In this document: in pieces, positions 42,070-57,523 of the stretch | Layout of the letters: each line of letters starts with the position of its first letter | Position numbering within the stretch: position 1 is the stretch's first letter | Assembly: GCA_964019055.1 (NCBI GenBank) | Contig: OZ025206.1 | Span: forward strand, 25,304,906 to 25,368,905 | Length of the DNA: 64,000 nt | Direction: 5' to 3' | DNA from: Anthopleura xanthogrammica | Taxonomy: Eukaryota; Cnidaria; Anthozoa; Actiniaria; Actiniidae | The notes under the pieces: model-generated | Told to the model about the DNA's origin: nothing | Database searches by the model: none | What the model saw: the letters and a program-made list of their open reading frames with translations, nothing else | Program-made: the position numbers and the translations under genes

Positions 42070-45000
42070 CTATTTGTCATCTTTCTCGGTGGCAGATTGG
42101 TTTTTATCCCTGTCTGTGCGTTTGCTGTGTTCAACCAACCACTCATCTATCCTGGCCTTCAGTGCTTCATCTAGTCTTAAGTCACAAATATTTAGTGGTT
42201 TTCTGTTGAAGGGATCTTTCTGATCACTGGAATAAAATTGAAAAATATATTAAAAATTCTTGTTCAAAATCAACCTTCCATTATCAATGCACTTCTCTTT
42301 CATACTTAAGTTTCTAAAGCCTAGTTCTCACTAATATGCAAGCAGATGCAACTCCAAGCTAGTGCATATTCTCACTGTAAAAGGAAGTGACGCGCAAACA
42401 AGCACAAGTTAGAGAACATAATATATTTTTTCATTGCCTTGCGCTTGTGCTTATGCTTGCGTCGCTAGTGAGAACCAGGCTTAAATCGGTTATCTACCAG
42501 CAAACTGTGGTTAAACTGCAAAATGTTGGTGTATCTTAAAGTCAACTAGTATTCCATCCAGGGAACTACTACAGTTACCCATAAGTTGCTTCATGCTACA
42601 GATACTGCACATAATCATCAGCTCTAAGTGAGTTTCAATTTAGCATCATTTCTCCCTGCAATTGTTTAGTGAAAATTATTTTAAAATTTATTTTAATATT
42701 GAATTTCCTCAGTACCTGAGTAAATGCCTGGATATGATATCTCTGTCAACAACCTTCCCTGATGTCGGCAGTATCATGGGATTCCTCATCAGGGTGTCCA
42801 TGATTGGATCTTTAAACTCATCTGGAGGCTTTTGGGAGGCAACAAGATCAACATTATGATAATGGTGAATGGTGTATTTTATATCTTAAAGAAACATCCT
42901 CCTTTCTTAATTTTCTTCTCAAGTGTCTCAAAAGTTATACAAAAGTGTACAGTTTGAAGCATTATACTTGTTCCTCTTCAGGCAAGTTATCTTTCCAGAT
43001 CATGCATACAAAATACACTTTTTTTTACCAGATATCTTAGTATGCTATTGTAAAATCTGGCTACTTATTAGTCTTCCATAGTTGAGTGGAAAAAAGCAAC
43101 ATTTCTTATTCATGACTTTTTACATATGCTTCATGTATTAATATATATTAAGGACTTCTGGTATAGCTGAAATTTTGATATTGACCACATTTTACCCTAA
43201 AATAATTATTTTCAATCACCATACTTACCTCTGGTAAAACACTGTCATCAATCTTGGCAATTGTTGCCATGCTTTCCACTTTCCTGGCCAGTTCACTGAG
43301 CCTGAATATAACTGTAGCTGGCCTACCAATCAGCCTAGAAGGTAATTTTATATACACACATACTTAAAGACAATTATAATATCATGAAAGGTTAAGACGT
43401 GACAGTTCATCAAGACATTGGAACACTAACGTTGAACCTCCTGCCCAGTAAACAACCTCTTACACTATGTATCTTTGTGGTTTTTTAGGCAACTTATTTT
43501 AAGTAAGAAAGTATTTTAAGGCTACCCACGAAGATCAATAAAGTTCACTTACTCTTCAGGACTATGAGAAGTAGAACTTACTTGAGAACTCGTTCTGCAT
43601 GCTCAAACAAAGCTTTTGAATAGGAGCGCTCATCCCGACTAACTGCCTCAAGAATGACTGGTTCATCTCCCAAGTTCAGATATATGTCGACAATATCTGA
43701 TACTAACTGCTGGGGCTTGAAATGGAACTCTGAGAAGTCTTTAACCTGCCGACATAAAAATGATGATCATGACTTTCATCACAATAGTAGATTATACTAG
43801 TAAAATTGTGTGAGATTGCAAAACTAACAGAAATACTGTGTCTTGTATAGACCTCAGAGTGGAAGGGAACAAGGTGTATACTTTTTGCTAATATCCACTA
43901 AATGTTCAAGTCTCAAACCTCCTACTTTTTAATTAGCCTTATTCATACTATTTTGCTATATTTTCCAATCTCAGCCCCCAGTTTTTAGAGTGCCCCCACT
44001 TTTTAGGGCACACCCTACTCTTTAGGGTGCACCCCACTTTTTTGGGTACATGCACTTTTTGGGGGGTACACCCCACTTTTTAGTGTACCCTGTGATGTGT
44101 TCTCCAGCAGAGACAGTCAGTTGAGTTATATATACAGCTGTCATGTATAGACTTTTTTTTTTTTCTGGAACACTAACCTTAAAGGAACCCATTTTGGGTC
44201 CAACCAGATGCAGTAGGAAGTAGTTCAACATGCCTGCTATTCTATTCGCCATACAGGGTATGATAAATGGACTGAAATTAAACAAAAATGGTTTTATTCA
44301 TAGTGTATAACTAGTTTTTATTGTAAGCTCAAAGGAAAATAACATGTCAAGTATAAAGTCAGTGCATATATATATATATATATCACAGATTTGGGATGAA
44401 TCACACAGAAATCATAATTATGCAATATTTTACACAAAAAAAGGGAGAAAATGAATTTCAAAAATTTCCATTAATTGCAGAAGTTACTTTCAGTAGTGTT
44501 CACAAGGGCTGGAGCAAAATATTGGATCCCCTTAAACATGCATGTTGGACTCCGAAAATGCTAAGGAGACCAAAAATGAAAATTAGACTCCCAAAATGCT
44601 AGTCTCCTTTGCAGCCACTAGTGGAGAGGGCCTGGGAGGTTCTGGGACCGAAACCAATGAGACCCAAAATGCTAGTAGTGAGACCCCAAAATGCTAATAG
44701 AGCCCCCCCCCCCCCAAATGTGGGTCCCAGGTCGAGATCTTCATGCGATCCCTGAAGTTGTTTTATGCTCAGTGATCAATGACTATTTATGACATCAAAA
44801 TAACCAACCTTTTGAGTTCTGTTGTAAGATAATTAAGAGTATGCACAGTTTCATTGGCCAAGATATTGTGACTTTTTGCCATCTGGCCAGTCTGCCGCAG
44901 CTCTCTTCGGAACTAAACAATCAAAGTTGTAGATTTATCAAAAAATGAAATCATAATGATTTTAACTGTGCAATTCTTAAAAGACAATACTACGTGTTTT

Positions 45001-48000
45001 GCATCATACACTCATATACTGATATATAACTTTGATAACAAAATCAATTCAGCTCACGGTCCCTTGGGGAAGGCTCTGCTGAATTGCAACAGATCTAAAA
45101 AAAATCTTGAAATTGAAAACATGCTACAAAATTTAAGGAAGAATAGAATTGAAAAAAGGCTTTTAGCCATGACACTAGTAATCCAGCAATTTGAAATTTG
45201 CCATTCATGCTGTAACTGCCAGTGATGTGATTATGTTCTGCAAATGGCCTATTATCAACCTTCCCCGAATTTGCTTGAATGATAACAAGATAATGGTTCC
45301 AATTTGAGGTTGAACAGATAAATGTACAACTAAAACCACCAACCTCTTGCCTTTCTTCTTCTGAGAGTCCCTCAATCTCTCCATTATCTTGCCGTAGCTG
45401 CATCTTTTTGATCTGTGCCATGAACTGATAAAATAATAGAATGGTATATTGCATTATAGACAACATAAAGATTGGCCACTCTAAATGTTTTATACATTAC
45501 ATAGTATTACATTTATTTAGTGATATTAAGATGATAAGACTAACCTCTAGAGCCTCATCCAGTAAGAAAACAGCATCATTAATCAGCAAGTTTATGAATT
45601 TTAATACTAATGGAGGCTCCGCTTCCTTTTTCTTCCCCTGAAAAACGAAAGACCATAATATTACAGACTGAAAAATGGGAAAATTTAAAAAATAATTGTC
45701 TGTTTCTTCAACCTTAAACAATTTATTTAACAATTTGTTTCAACCAATATGGCCGCTCAGTGATTGAAGTGAATGGCCATGCAAGCCTTGTCACTTTTAA
45801 TTATCATTTACTGAAGATGGCAAAAGTCACTGCCAAAACCTTTCTAGTCAGGGCTCAAAATAACAGCCGGTCAACGGTCAATGTCCGGCCAAATTTGGTA
45901 CTTGACCGGTCAAATACAGGTTTTGAACGGACATGTTGACTGGTCATATTTGAAAAAAATTATATATATATCATACGCTGGACATCTTGACCGGCTTATG
46001 ACTGGCCGTTATTTTGAGCCCTGCTAGTATGAAAAAATGTGATTTGTTTTCTTGGAATTCATTGTACATTTGCTTCTCTTACATCCATTTGGGAGTTACA
46101 AAGAGAAATGAAGGTGTCCCTGTATTTCTGTTGACTCCATATGTACTCCAGTACAGTATACATGTGATGGCGATAACCTACAATAAACAAGTACATCATG
46201 CCATTAAAATTGAGATAAAAGATTACTATGATTCTCAATATTCTGTGAACTCATACATTTCAATTCCTTGTTGTGAAATTGATTTTTCGCTGCTGTCAAT
46301 CAAAACTAATCAGTCGGTAACTTTTATATTTTTGACTGATGGTCCGTAGTGAAAAACCAAATTCCAACATGAAACTTGCAACTACGTACTGAGTTCGCAG
46401 AATATTGAGAATCGCAGTAAGACAGAGTAATTATTATTTTTTTAAAAATATATATATATTTTTTATTAAAGATTTTTATTTGTGTTTTCTATTACAATAC
46501 AACAATAATATATCAGTTTAAAAGGGAAAAGAAATAACACAAACTTAATAACTTAAAAAAAAAAAATTGAGACAAAGAAAAGAAAAAGGAAAAAAAAACT
46601 GTTCTAAATTATCAGTGATCTTAAAAATCGTACGCTGACGCTATTTCATTAAAGTGAAAGTAAGACAGAGTAATGTAACATTCCTTTGTTTGATCATTTT
46701 GTTGAGTGATTCATTCATTCATTATTTCTTTTACCTATTCACTTGAATCTCAGTCTGTCCATTATTTATTCCTTTCTTTTCTTTTCTCATTCCTTTGCTC
46801 ATGCATTCATGCACTTATTCACTCTTGACTAATTCTTTTCTTTGTTAATTTATCCACTCATTCAGTTCTTCATTCACTTATTTATTCATTCTTTCTCATC
46901 CACTTATCTATCCCATTCTTCCATTTATTCTCTCCTTTCTTGCCTTCCTTCCCCTGACCTGTATCATTCTTCATCATCATTCATCAACAATGTTTCTCGT
47001 GAAAATGTTTCTCGCAAAAACTAGCCTAAATGGGCTTTCCTGAGTGGGGGGCTCTTGGCGCGCTTCAGGGGGAAGAGCATCAACCATGCAACACGTACTA
47101 TACATATCATTAGATTTTAATAGTTTTAGAATAGGGGACCTAAATAGGGCTAACCTCGTGGTCTTCCTTTTCAAATTCTATTGTAAACCTTCTATATATT
47201 GAATTTGAATTTGAATAAAGTATTATTATTATTATTATTACTCACCAAACTTCTGTTCAAACTGCATAGAATGGCCAGTGAACTCTATATCAATGAACAG
47301 TCTCATCAGTGTAGCAGGGAGGTGTTCTATGGCTTCCTTATGATCAGCAAATACTTGCTGTCGATGGAACTTAAGATCAAATGAAAATTACAATATAAGT
47401 CAAAAATGTTGCTGAATATGTAGTGGTAGTGTTAGTGTTGGCAAGGAGACTTGGAGACCCTAGTAGGGGCCTAAATATCCACAATGGGAGCAAGGACGGT
47501 GATGCTGGACAATCAAGGTGAGAGCATGTTTTCAAACCAGTTTCTCATGATCATGCATGCACTGGTCATTCTCCATCACAATGCTGACACATGTCACCCT
47601 CTTTAAACAAATCAAAGCAATCTCCATTTCCACTTGACAATGTGTCATTCTTGACATCTAATAGTCCCCTTCACAGTTCCCTGTGCCATCTTGAAAGGTA
47701 GCTGTGCCTTTGCATCGAAGTGAGACAAATGGTGAGATTACAATGGAGACCTTTTATAACACCTTGGACAATTATTCACATGTCTCTATCATTGCAAGCT
47801 CACCGTTCGTCTCACTTCGATGCAAAGGCATGGCTACCTTTCAAATGGCGCAGGGAACTGTAAAGGGGACTATTCTTAAAACTAAACAAATATCATGGTA
47901 TGTACCATGGCTAGAGGGGATCGTTCCATTTCTACTTCTTGACTTTTCCTCACAGGAACAATTGCTTCTAATGCTTCAGCCAACTTGGCTCTGAGATGAG

Positions 48001-51000
48001 GATTCTTAACACGCTCAGGGCTCCTTTGAGGGGAACAAAAGAAGAAATCATGAATAAATTAAAAGAATACACATAGAAATGAACAGAATGAATAAATTAA
48101 TTAAAAATGAGCAAATAAGTGAATGAGATTATATGAAAGACTGGCTGACAAATATTGGGTAAATTCAATGGTGAATGAATGAATGAAAGAATGAATGGAT
48201 GAATGAATGGATGGATGAATGAATAAATGTAAGAAAGAAAGAAAAAATGAATTGAGTGAACGAATGAATGAATGAATGAAGCAATGAATGAATGAATGAA
48301 TGAATGAAGCAATGAATGAATGAATGAATGAATGAATGAACGAACAAACGAATGAAGCAATGAATGAATGAATGAATGAATGAACAAACGAATGAAGCAA
48401 TGAATGAATGAATGAATGAATGAATGAATGAATGTAAGAAAGAAAGAAAGAATGAATTGAGTGAATGAATGAATGAATGAAAGAATGAATAGATAAATGA
48501 ATGAAAAAATTAAGGTAGCTCTTACCCCATAAAAATCACAAAAAAGGTCAAGATGTGATGCAAAGACTTGCCAGAACTTTCTAAAGTTTCTTCACTAAAA
48601 TGTCTGTAAGTAAAAACGAACAGTTACAGTAGTTAGTTTACTGACAGTTAGTCTACTGCTCTTGTATATAATTGTTTACTATCAATAGACGTCACTTCCG
48701 GTAGTATCTCCATTTTCACTCGCTTGGAGAATGTTGGAGGTTGTCTGTGTATCTTGTTTTCTGGTTTCATGTTGTAGAAATAGTCGGATAGAATACTTTG
48801 GGGAGTTATTTTGATGATATTTGATAAAAGAATAACTAGTTGCCCGCCAGTCAAATCCAGAAAAGTCATGTGATTGATAGTAAGCAATAGACCTACGAAG
48901 ACTAATTTGTTTCTACCAAAGGTATTACCTGAGAAAGATTATGAAGTCTGCCATGTTTTCAACCAAAAATTCAGGGATGAAAAGAAGACCAGCTGGTGTC
49001 TGTGAGCATAAGATAAACCAAATCACACAAACCATCAATAAAATAGAGTGGTTATTGTATGAGTGGGAAACACATGGAACTGACAAGTTTTACAGCATGT
49101 ACATGGTACGATATACCGTAACATTGAAATGGCTTCCCATAGGAATGGTTATCGTATGACTGGGAAACACATGGTACTGACTTACAGCATCTAGATGGTA
49201 CGACATGCTGTAACAATGAAATGGCTTCCCATAGTTACCGCTCGGTAAGATACGGTACTGCTACAGTACAGCTACAAATCTGCCATATCCTTTCCCACTC
49301 GTAAAACTGCTCTATAGTCCATACATCAACCGCAGAGGGGGAGGGGCTGGGGATGCTATAGATACCCCCGCTTTTTCCTTTTGCATACTACTGTAGTCTC
49401 TTATACTTTTCATTCTTAGCCCTTCCCCCTACCCCCCCTCCCCCCCCCCCCCCCCCACACTTTTTCTCACTAGTTAGTATTTTATTTGGTCACTTTCCAT
49501 ACATCTGTTCAATGTGCAAACATCCTGTCAATGCTGCAAGGTTCAAATTTTAATAATAATAATAATAATAATAATAATGGGAAGTTCTTATATAGCGCAT
49601 TTCACATCGTCTCAATGCGCTTTACAGTTTACAGTTACAGTTACACATAATCCTTTGAAACTTCTTTTGAGCCTTGCTTGAATGCTTTGTCTGGACCAGT
49701 CAACTGATGTATGGAAAATGGGGAATATTTTCCAAAATTAGCTGACCCCCCCCCCCCCCCCCCACCACCACACTTTTTAGGTAAGGGTGCTCTATAGCCC
49801 TTGCTGTAACTAGAATTTGCAAAGTAGCTACTGTAGGCTTTTACCTGTTCTGGTATTTTTATTTCTTTGAATTCCTTCATGTCTTGGAAATCATCCCCAG
49901 CTAAAGCTACCTGGTTCAGCCATGAAGCTGTAGCCGTGTAGAAGCGCATGACAAGATCAAGGGAGGTAGGATTAAGAAGATGGGTCTAGATAGAGGGGAA
50001 AAAAATTAGAAAGCTTGGATCATTAAAGACTGTTCTCTGTGCATTACTCCACAGGTCTACCACAGAGCAGATTTTTTATGTCAGTATGTAGAATGCTTAC
50101 AGTCAAACTAAGAAAACCTTGAACACCTAAAATATGTCTGGAATGTTTATGAGTTTGATCACAGCGCGGTCACGCAAAGTTTTTTCCCATTTAAAAGTTT
50201 CAAACTTCATATCTTGATTTTATTCTTGTGAAATTAGAGATTTTTATTCAAGACAGATGGATACATGAGAGAAGGAATCAATACAATCTTTTTTCATGGT
50301 GGTGGGAAACATCTATTTTACATGTAACGGTCTAAATAAACATTCCAGACATTTTTTAGGTGTTCATGGTTTTCTTAGTTTGACTGTAAACTATGAACTA
50401 TGGTTGTGTAACTGATACCCATGGAGTATGTGGATAGTATTGTTTGGTATAATGTGTTGGGCACTGATGAAGGCTGAAATCAACACATCTATAGATACTA
50501 CCTTCAAACTAAGTTGCTGGATGATTCCCTTTTCAAAAGTGGCTTTCAGAGTACTAATCATTGCACTGTCCATGCCTTGCTGGGAAGATGCATCTTGATA
50601 GGTTCTCTGCATCTATTGATAACACAGTCAGATAAACTTATCACTGTTTGAGAACCATTTATTTGCCAATATATCAGTAGTGGCCAAAAATAACTAACCT
50701 TTACAATATTATAAACTTATTTAGAGATGTGGTTTCCACCCAGGGGGACTCCGTTATGAAAAGGATGGGGATCATATCATGCTTGTCATACAGGTCTTTT
50801 AGGGGTTATTTTTTGGTACCTTTTAGAGTGTTCAAATGAAAAACTAACTAAAATGCTTTAAAATTAGCATCATTTGGTACCATTTATGGGTGAATTTTGG
50901 AACTTAGTCTTAGAGTCATCTTCAAAATTTCCCACAAGCATCCATATACCCCTGTATATATGGGAGTCTCCCCCTTGGGTTTTCATATTATTGGGAGACA

Positions 51001-54000
51001 TGCATGCAGTACTGACTTACAGCACGTACAGGGTATGACATGCTGTAAAATGTCCATTCCAATCATTCATCCAATCACAATGTGTAGTTTAGACTATTTG
51101 ATTACGAAAACGGCTCTATGGTGTAAATATCTATACAGTACTTACTTGTCCAAGATCATTCATTAATTTTCTGTATTTCTCACAAATTTTCCAAACTCCT
51201 GGGATGTTAAGATATATATATATGAATAATTAGAAGATCAACTTGCATCTAGTCTCCTTTGCAGCCATTCGAAGTGTTGGTCTCAAAATCCCTTCCCACT
51301 AACGGCTGGTTACTGCAGCCAGACATTCCATTCCAATTGTTTGATTTAAGCCAATTAGGAGACAGGCCCGTGACAGGCCGCCATGTTGATTTCTGGCCAA
51401 ATATAATAAACAAACCATCACTGGAATGGAATGTCTGGCTGCAGTAAGCAACCGTTAGTGGGGAGGTATTTTGAGACCAACACTAAGAACGGCTGCAAAG
51501 AAGACTACTGGCCATCGATATTAATGCATGAAAACAGAACATTTGCAAAAATATGGATATTAGATGTTTGGGATAGAACCTTACTGTGATGAACTCAATA
51601 TTCTGTGAACTCAGACATTTTGACGGCTTGTTGTGAAATTGTTTTTTCGCTGCCGTGAATCAAAAATAATCAGTCGGTACCTTTTACATTTTTGAGTGTC
51701 TGGCAGCAGTGAAAAACCAAATTCCAGCAGGCAATTCGTAAGTACTGAGTCCGCAGAATACTGAGAATTGCAGTATCTATGTGCAATAAGAGAGCTAGAG
51801 CCCTCCCATTGTTCTGTTATAAGCCAATCTAAAAACTCTTCAAAATGAGAATAAGCCCAACTGGAGGATTTTACATTTTTTTCTCTTCTCCCATTGCTTT
51901 CCAAGCCCCTTCCAGTGTTGCACTGAAGTCTGAACTTATGCATATGCACCAATAACAATCCATACAAGTCACGTTTTGGTACAGTACATCTAAAAAATCT
52001 TACCCAGTTGTAAACATCTGTGGGTCATGAAGAACAGCTCAGTCACAAAACCAAATGGCTCTGTGTGTTCTAGCTTTATATTTTCTGTAAAGAAAGTATA
52101 TATCATTATGTAGTAAATACGTATAAAATTGAATAAAATTTATTAATATAAAACATGCTCAATACATTGATGAAAAGATACAGAAATTTACCATGATAAT
52201 TAATGTACATGTAAGATAAGTGAAAATCTGATACTGATGGGCACGTAGTACACCATGTACCTTTTTATTGAACCCTGAGACATTGGAAGCACTGCGCAAA
52301 GTCAGGCCACGGCTAACACACAGATCTATTAATGCTTATTGGAATTTATCATGACTATTAAATTTTATGGAGGGAGAAAAAGCTAAGAACCCAGAGAAAA
52401 ACTCTCAATTATTTTAATTAAATTTTTTTTTAATTTTTAAAAGGGATCTTGAGACCTAATAAACTCTAAAAGTTCACACACGATGCTGCATAGAGGAATG
52501 GAACCAGAGACCCTAGAGGTCTAGAGGCGAGTGTACTAATTAAAGTAAAAGTAAACACTTAATGCCAGGCTTGATTGCACTTACCATCACCACTCATTAC
52601 AAGTCTAGTTTCTTCTTCAAACCCAACAGAATGCATCCCAGTAGCTTCATTAGTGAGCATATCAAGGTTTGTTACAGTGGCACAGTAACGTGGGTCAATC
52701 CTGAGAAGCCTTGGGGCAGAAGGATCCAAGAAAGGCTGACATAACTTGAGTAAGACTGAACCAAGGTTCAAGAAAAACCCATCATCTGCTAAAGTCCTGG
52801 CAAAAAGCTCTGACATCATCTGAAAATAAATGGATGATTGTTGAGAGTTTTATAAAAATTCTAACTACAAGCCACAGACTGCTGTAACTGCCTGGTCAGA
52901 GCACATAGTATGTAGTGGTACATAAATGGCAAAACCAGCCAGCAGCAAACAAGTGATTATACACCACCATCCCTTAATTCCTTCACACATCCCTCCATGC
53001 ATCCATTTCTTTCTCCTTCCATCCCTCCCTCTCTTTCTCTATCCCTCCCTTCCTCTCCATCCCTCCGACCCTCCTTTCCTCAATCCATCCACCCCTTCCT
53101 CCCTCCATCCCTCTGTTCCTCCCTCCCTCCCTCCGTCAAACCATTCATCCATTTATTCATTAGTCCACTATCTATTTACCATTATTCCTGTTTTAAAAAA
53201 TTCTGCAAACCTACCCTTTGCCTTGGCATATTGCTGTGCAGACAAGAACCAACCCATCGCAATATCTCATGCTTGCAATTCTTGGATGCTTTTAGCATGT
53301 CAAAGAAAAACTTTGGAAAAAAATAAAATGTATGGTCAACATCAACATCAGACTTTAATAAAATGGAAAGATAAAAGAAATGAGCAACTGCATGAGCAAA
53401 ACAGTGTCTGGCAAATTTGAATGTGAATACAGGGGACAAGCATTTCTAAAGTGCCCAATTTGATGACAAAAATTAATCTTTTTTTTTTTGAAAATTCACC
53501 TTGTAGAGTTGGTTGGAGAGCGAGTCCAGCTGAGATCTTAAGTTTGCCATGGTTGCTTGCATTTCTGCCTGGGATTGTTGAGATGGCTGAAGAAAATATT
53601 CCTGAACGAAACAGAATAAATTGATCAATTGACACATACCAGCTATGCCTACTTTCCAACCTTCAAACTGATCACAGCTACCGGTAATTCCTCGATCGGT
53701 AGGAGAAAAACTTGAAAAGCTGGCAGGGCTTTCAGAATGTTTTGGAGTAGGTGGCCATAAGTCTGAAGTAGAAAAAAAGGAGCCGGCAGTAATTTTGAAG
53801 TAAATGCTGGAACTCCAGTGGCCATCAGCTTATTCTGAAAGCCCTGAGCTGGGCCAAAAACTTTGAATGAAGGAAGAGACCTTATATACATCAAGTTATA
53901 ATGAGGTGTGTTGATTATAGAGTGACCCTTTTGGAATATGGGGTCTGTTACGTCAAACAAGGATTCTGAAAAATGTCCTGGATGTCGAAATCCAATGATT

Positions 54001-57000
54001 TCCACTAGCAGCATCCGGGACTGGAATGCCCCAGATTTCAAAACACAATCATTATCGCTCATAACATCCAGGGCATTCTCGGACTTCTTGTTTGACGACA
54101 TAGATGCAATATTTGAAAAAGGTCTAATATAAGGATGACTTACTGAAGGTTTGTTTGGGTCTTGTGAAACACTTGACAGTGCAAGGTAGGGACCAATAAG
54201 GGTTTGTGTTTGGAATGCTCTACCAGACAGTGACCCTTGTTGGCCAAGAAATGAAGCCTGTCTTGGTGGCAGCCAACAATTGCAGGATACTATCAGCTGT
54301 TGGGTGGGAAAAGTAAAAACTTTTAGATACATTTTAGAGAGACATTTTACTTTGTACAGACCTACAGTACCTTCAAAACCCCAAAATTTTATCAATACCT
54401 TGAAACAACCACTGGGCTGATCTAAGTCAAGGCACAGCTAATTACTCATAGATTGAACCCTGAAACAACTTCTACAGTCAAGATACTGCTAACTCACAGA
54501 TCAAATTGGAATTTAAGTTTGTTAGGCTTTCATGGAGTGAGGAAAACTGGAGAACAGGGAAAAAATCCCTCAAATCAAAAGAGAGGCTTAACAAACTCTA
54601 TCTAATCACATGTGACGTGGAGTCCAGGAATCAATCCTGAGACCCCAAAGTGACTTGAAAACTTATGATATCATGCTTAACCTCATACGATCCATGCAAT
54701 AATATATTGTTTTTATTACCTCAGCCAGATTACTTTGATTGGAATAGAAAGTGAGCAGGCCAAAGTGCTGGAATATCGGATTTCCAAACAACATTACTTC
54801 ATTCTTATTCTGATTCAGTATGAAGAGGATTGGAGAGAAGATTGATTCCTGTTCAAAAGAAATGTATAATTACATTCCCCTGCTTCATTTTGAATAAATC
54901 AAATTTTCTCAGTAAATTATTAGGCAACTGGCGTTGAGTTGATGGGCTGTGAAATATAAGAAAACAGTGCTCCTTTTTGATTCCATTCCCATTTAATTTT
55001 AAACTATTACAATTATATTTCAAGGCAATTGCAACTTACCACTTCTTTTTGGGTGGAGTATTGTTGAAGCAGATCATGCACAAATGCTGGGAAAGCTTTG
55101 TCACCTACATTAATTTTACAACAGGGAACATTAAAAGAGTGTAACATAATCATACATTAAATGCTAATAATATACCATTATTAGGTTACTACTACATATT
55201 AATTAAAGTTTGATGGAGATGGGCATTAGAGGGACTCCAAACCCACCCCCCCCCCCCTCCTCCTCCCACACACACATACACACACACATTTTTTCCCAAT
55301 GTAAGGATATGAACCCTCCCTCACCTACTCCACCCCCTCACACACACACATGATCACCTACAGATCGATGCAGCATACCTTGTAATGAGATGATCAAATT
55401 AAATAACTGTTTGTGTGGATCCTGACTTGGGAACAAGTCAGAGCTCAGAAGACAAGTACTGTTTAAAATACAATTAAATTAATTCAGTTCACAGTGGCAC
55501 ATTGTTTAGTAAACAACACATAAAAAAATAAAAACTAGAAAGAAGAATACACTGAATCGAAATATGGCAACCAATTTGAATAACTATTGTTCTCGACTGG
55601 TTAGTCTCATGTTCATGTGGAAACATAAAAGTGTTTTTACATGTATGAGAGGCTAGTCAGTCCAAAACATTAGTTATTTAAATTGGTCGCCAAACTTGAT
55701 TCAGTGTATGCTTGAGCTGCATCAGCAGACTGTCAACTGTTTGTTGACCAACTGATGAGAGTTTGTTGACTAGCTTTCAACCATTTGTCAGGGCAATAAC
55801 AGTCGACCGTTTGTCAGTCGTGCATCAAAGAGGTGTCGAACAGCTTTCAATGAATTGTTGACCAATTATCGACTGACAATTGGTTGACAGGTCCTTTGGT
55901 GTGCTCATGGTTACTATTACCTTCCTCACATACCTTAATATTATATCAAGTGTACACATATTCAGTTTTACTTACTTACCCAGCATAAGACACTGCAAGA
56001 TTTTGGGCTTTTTCCACTACTGGACATAATTCTGGCTTCTTTTCCTGTGTAGCAAGTGAAAATTAATGATTGAAATTTATCTGATAATAATATTCATTAC
56101 CTTATATCGTGCCAATTAATATCAATGTACATTTTCATCGGCGCATAAAATAAAATACTAAATATATGTGACAAACTTAAGCTAAAACTACTGTTAATTT
56201 TTTTTTTTTTTGTATGAAAATATCTAATACAATATATATAGAAATAGATAGAAATACTGAGAAAAAAAATGGGAAGGCAACCCCCCTCCCCCAGCTCTGC
56301 CTTCCCTTTTCAAGTTACTTATAAAACTCATGAATAATTAATGAGGAAAACACAATAGAAATTGTTCCAATAGAAAAGGTTGTATATCTGATACAGAATC
56401 GTCCTGATTTGCATAAACTTTAACTCCAATTTTCTCAGCCAAATTCAATTTTATCTTTAAAATTTTAGTAGAACATGAATGCATACACCTAGACGTTTCA
56501 TAAGTAGTTCAATAAGCTTGTAGATCGTGTTTTATCAGGTCTAAAACCACTTGGCTACGCCTCATGGCTTTAAACCTGATAAAACACTCCTACTCGTTTA
56601 TTAAACAGTACTCACTTAATATATCATTCCCATCTTATATATATGCTCACAAGTTTACTATTCCAAGCACTGAATTAACATACTTTAAACTTAATGCAGT
56701 CGTCATAAGCCCTTTTGTAACAAGCATTGAGGTATTTGATGTTGGGTGACTCTCTCGCCTCTAGGTCTTCTGTCAGCGATGTTGAGTGAGCTCCACCAGT
56801 TACTATGACATTATTACTAGGATTTATCATTGTTAATCTTTCCATTAGTGCCTGCAACAGATTTGAAGAATCTTGTTATTCATTTAGTTGGCAAGGGTGT
56901 CATAGCGGTATTTCCCTTTCACCACATGAATAAACTGCCTCAATCCCTATTGGCTCATGATCAGTTGGTTGGGCACCTGTCTGTTGTGCGGTAGGTTGGT

Positions 57001-57475
57001 AGGGCATGGGTTTAAATCCCTTCAGCCAGACCTGTGCATGTACAGTACACTCAGGGTCTTAAAATATTTGATTAGATGACTGCCATTTTATTGGACTCCT
57101 TCTCTTTCAGAGACCTTATTTAAACAGAGAGGGCCACAGTTACAACTGTCACAGTCATGTGACTCTCTCTAAATAACATTTTTTTTGACTGTCAGTTATA
57201 CAGGTCAGGTTGTAGGTATGATTCCTTCAGATGCCACATGTGAAAAGAGATTGTTTGATAGTAGTGTTCTCTCCCTTGCCATAAAGATTTTTCTCTGTCT
57301 TGTTTAATACCAACTTTGTGACATTATAATTTACCTGATCAATATTATTCCAGTTAAGCAGAAAAGAACTATCTGTGTCATTGGATGTGTCCTTGAGAAA
57401 CACACATCTTCTTGGAAGTGAACCAACATGCTTGTTTGCTCGTCTTTCACTGTCTATTAACAGACACATGACATC

Positions 57476-57523
<48 letters not shown>

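Noticed and set aside
48097..48400. F-I-H-S-rich frames
   Set aside because: Translation of the (GAAT)n microsatellite.
52926..53420. 164-codon proline/serine-rich frame
   Set aside because: Derived from a CT-rich low-complexity tract running into intron and across a UBE4A exon in antisense.
53649..54395. 248-codon minus-strand frame
   Set aside because: Contains the true UBE4A exon 54144-54296, but the remainder is intron and MITE read-through.
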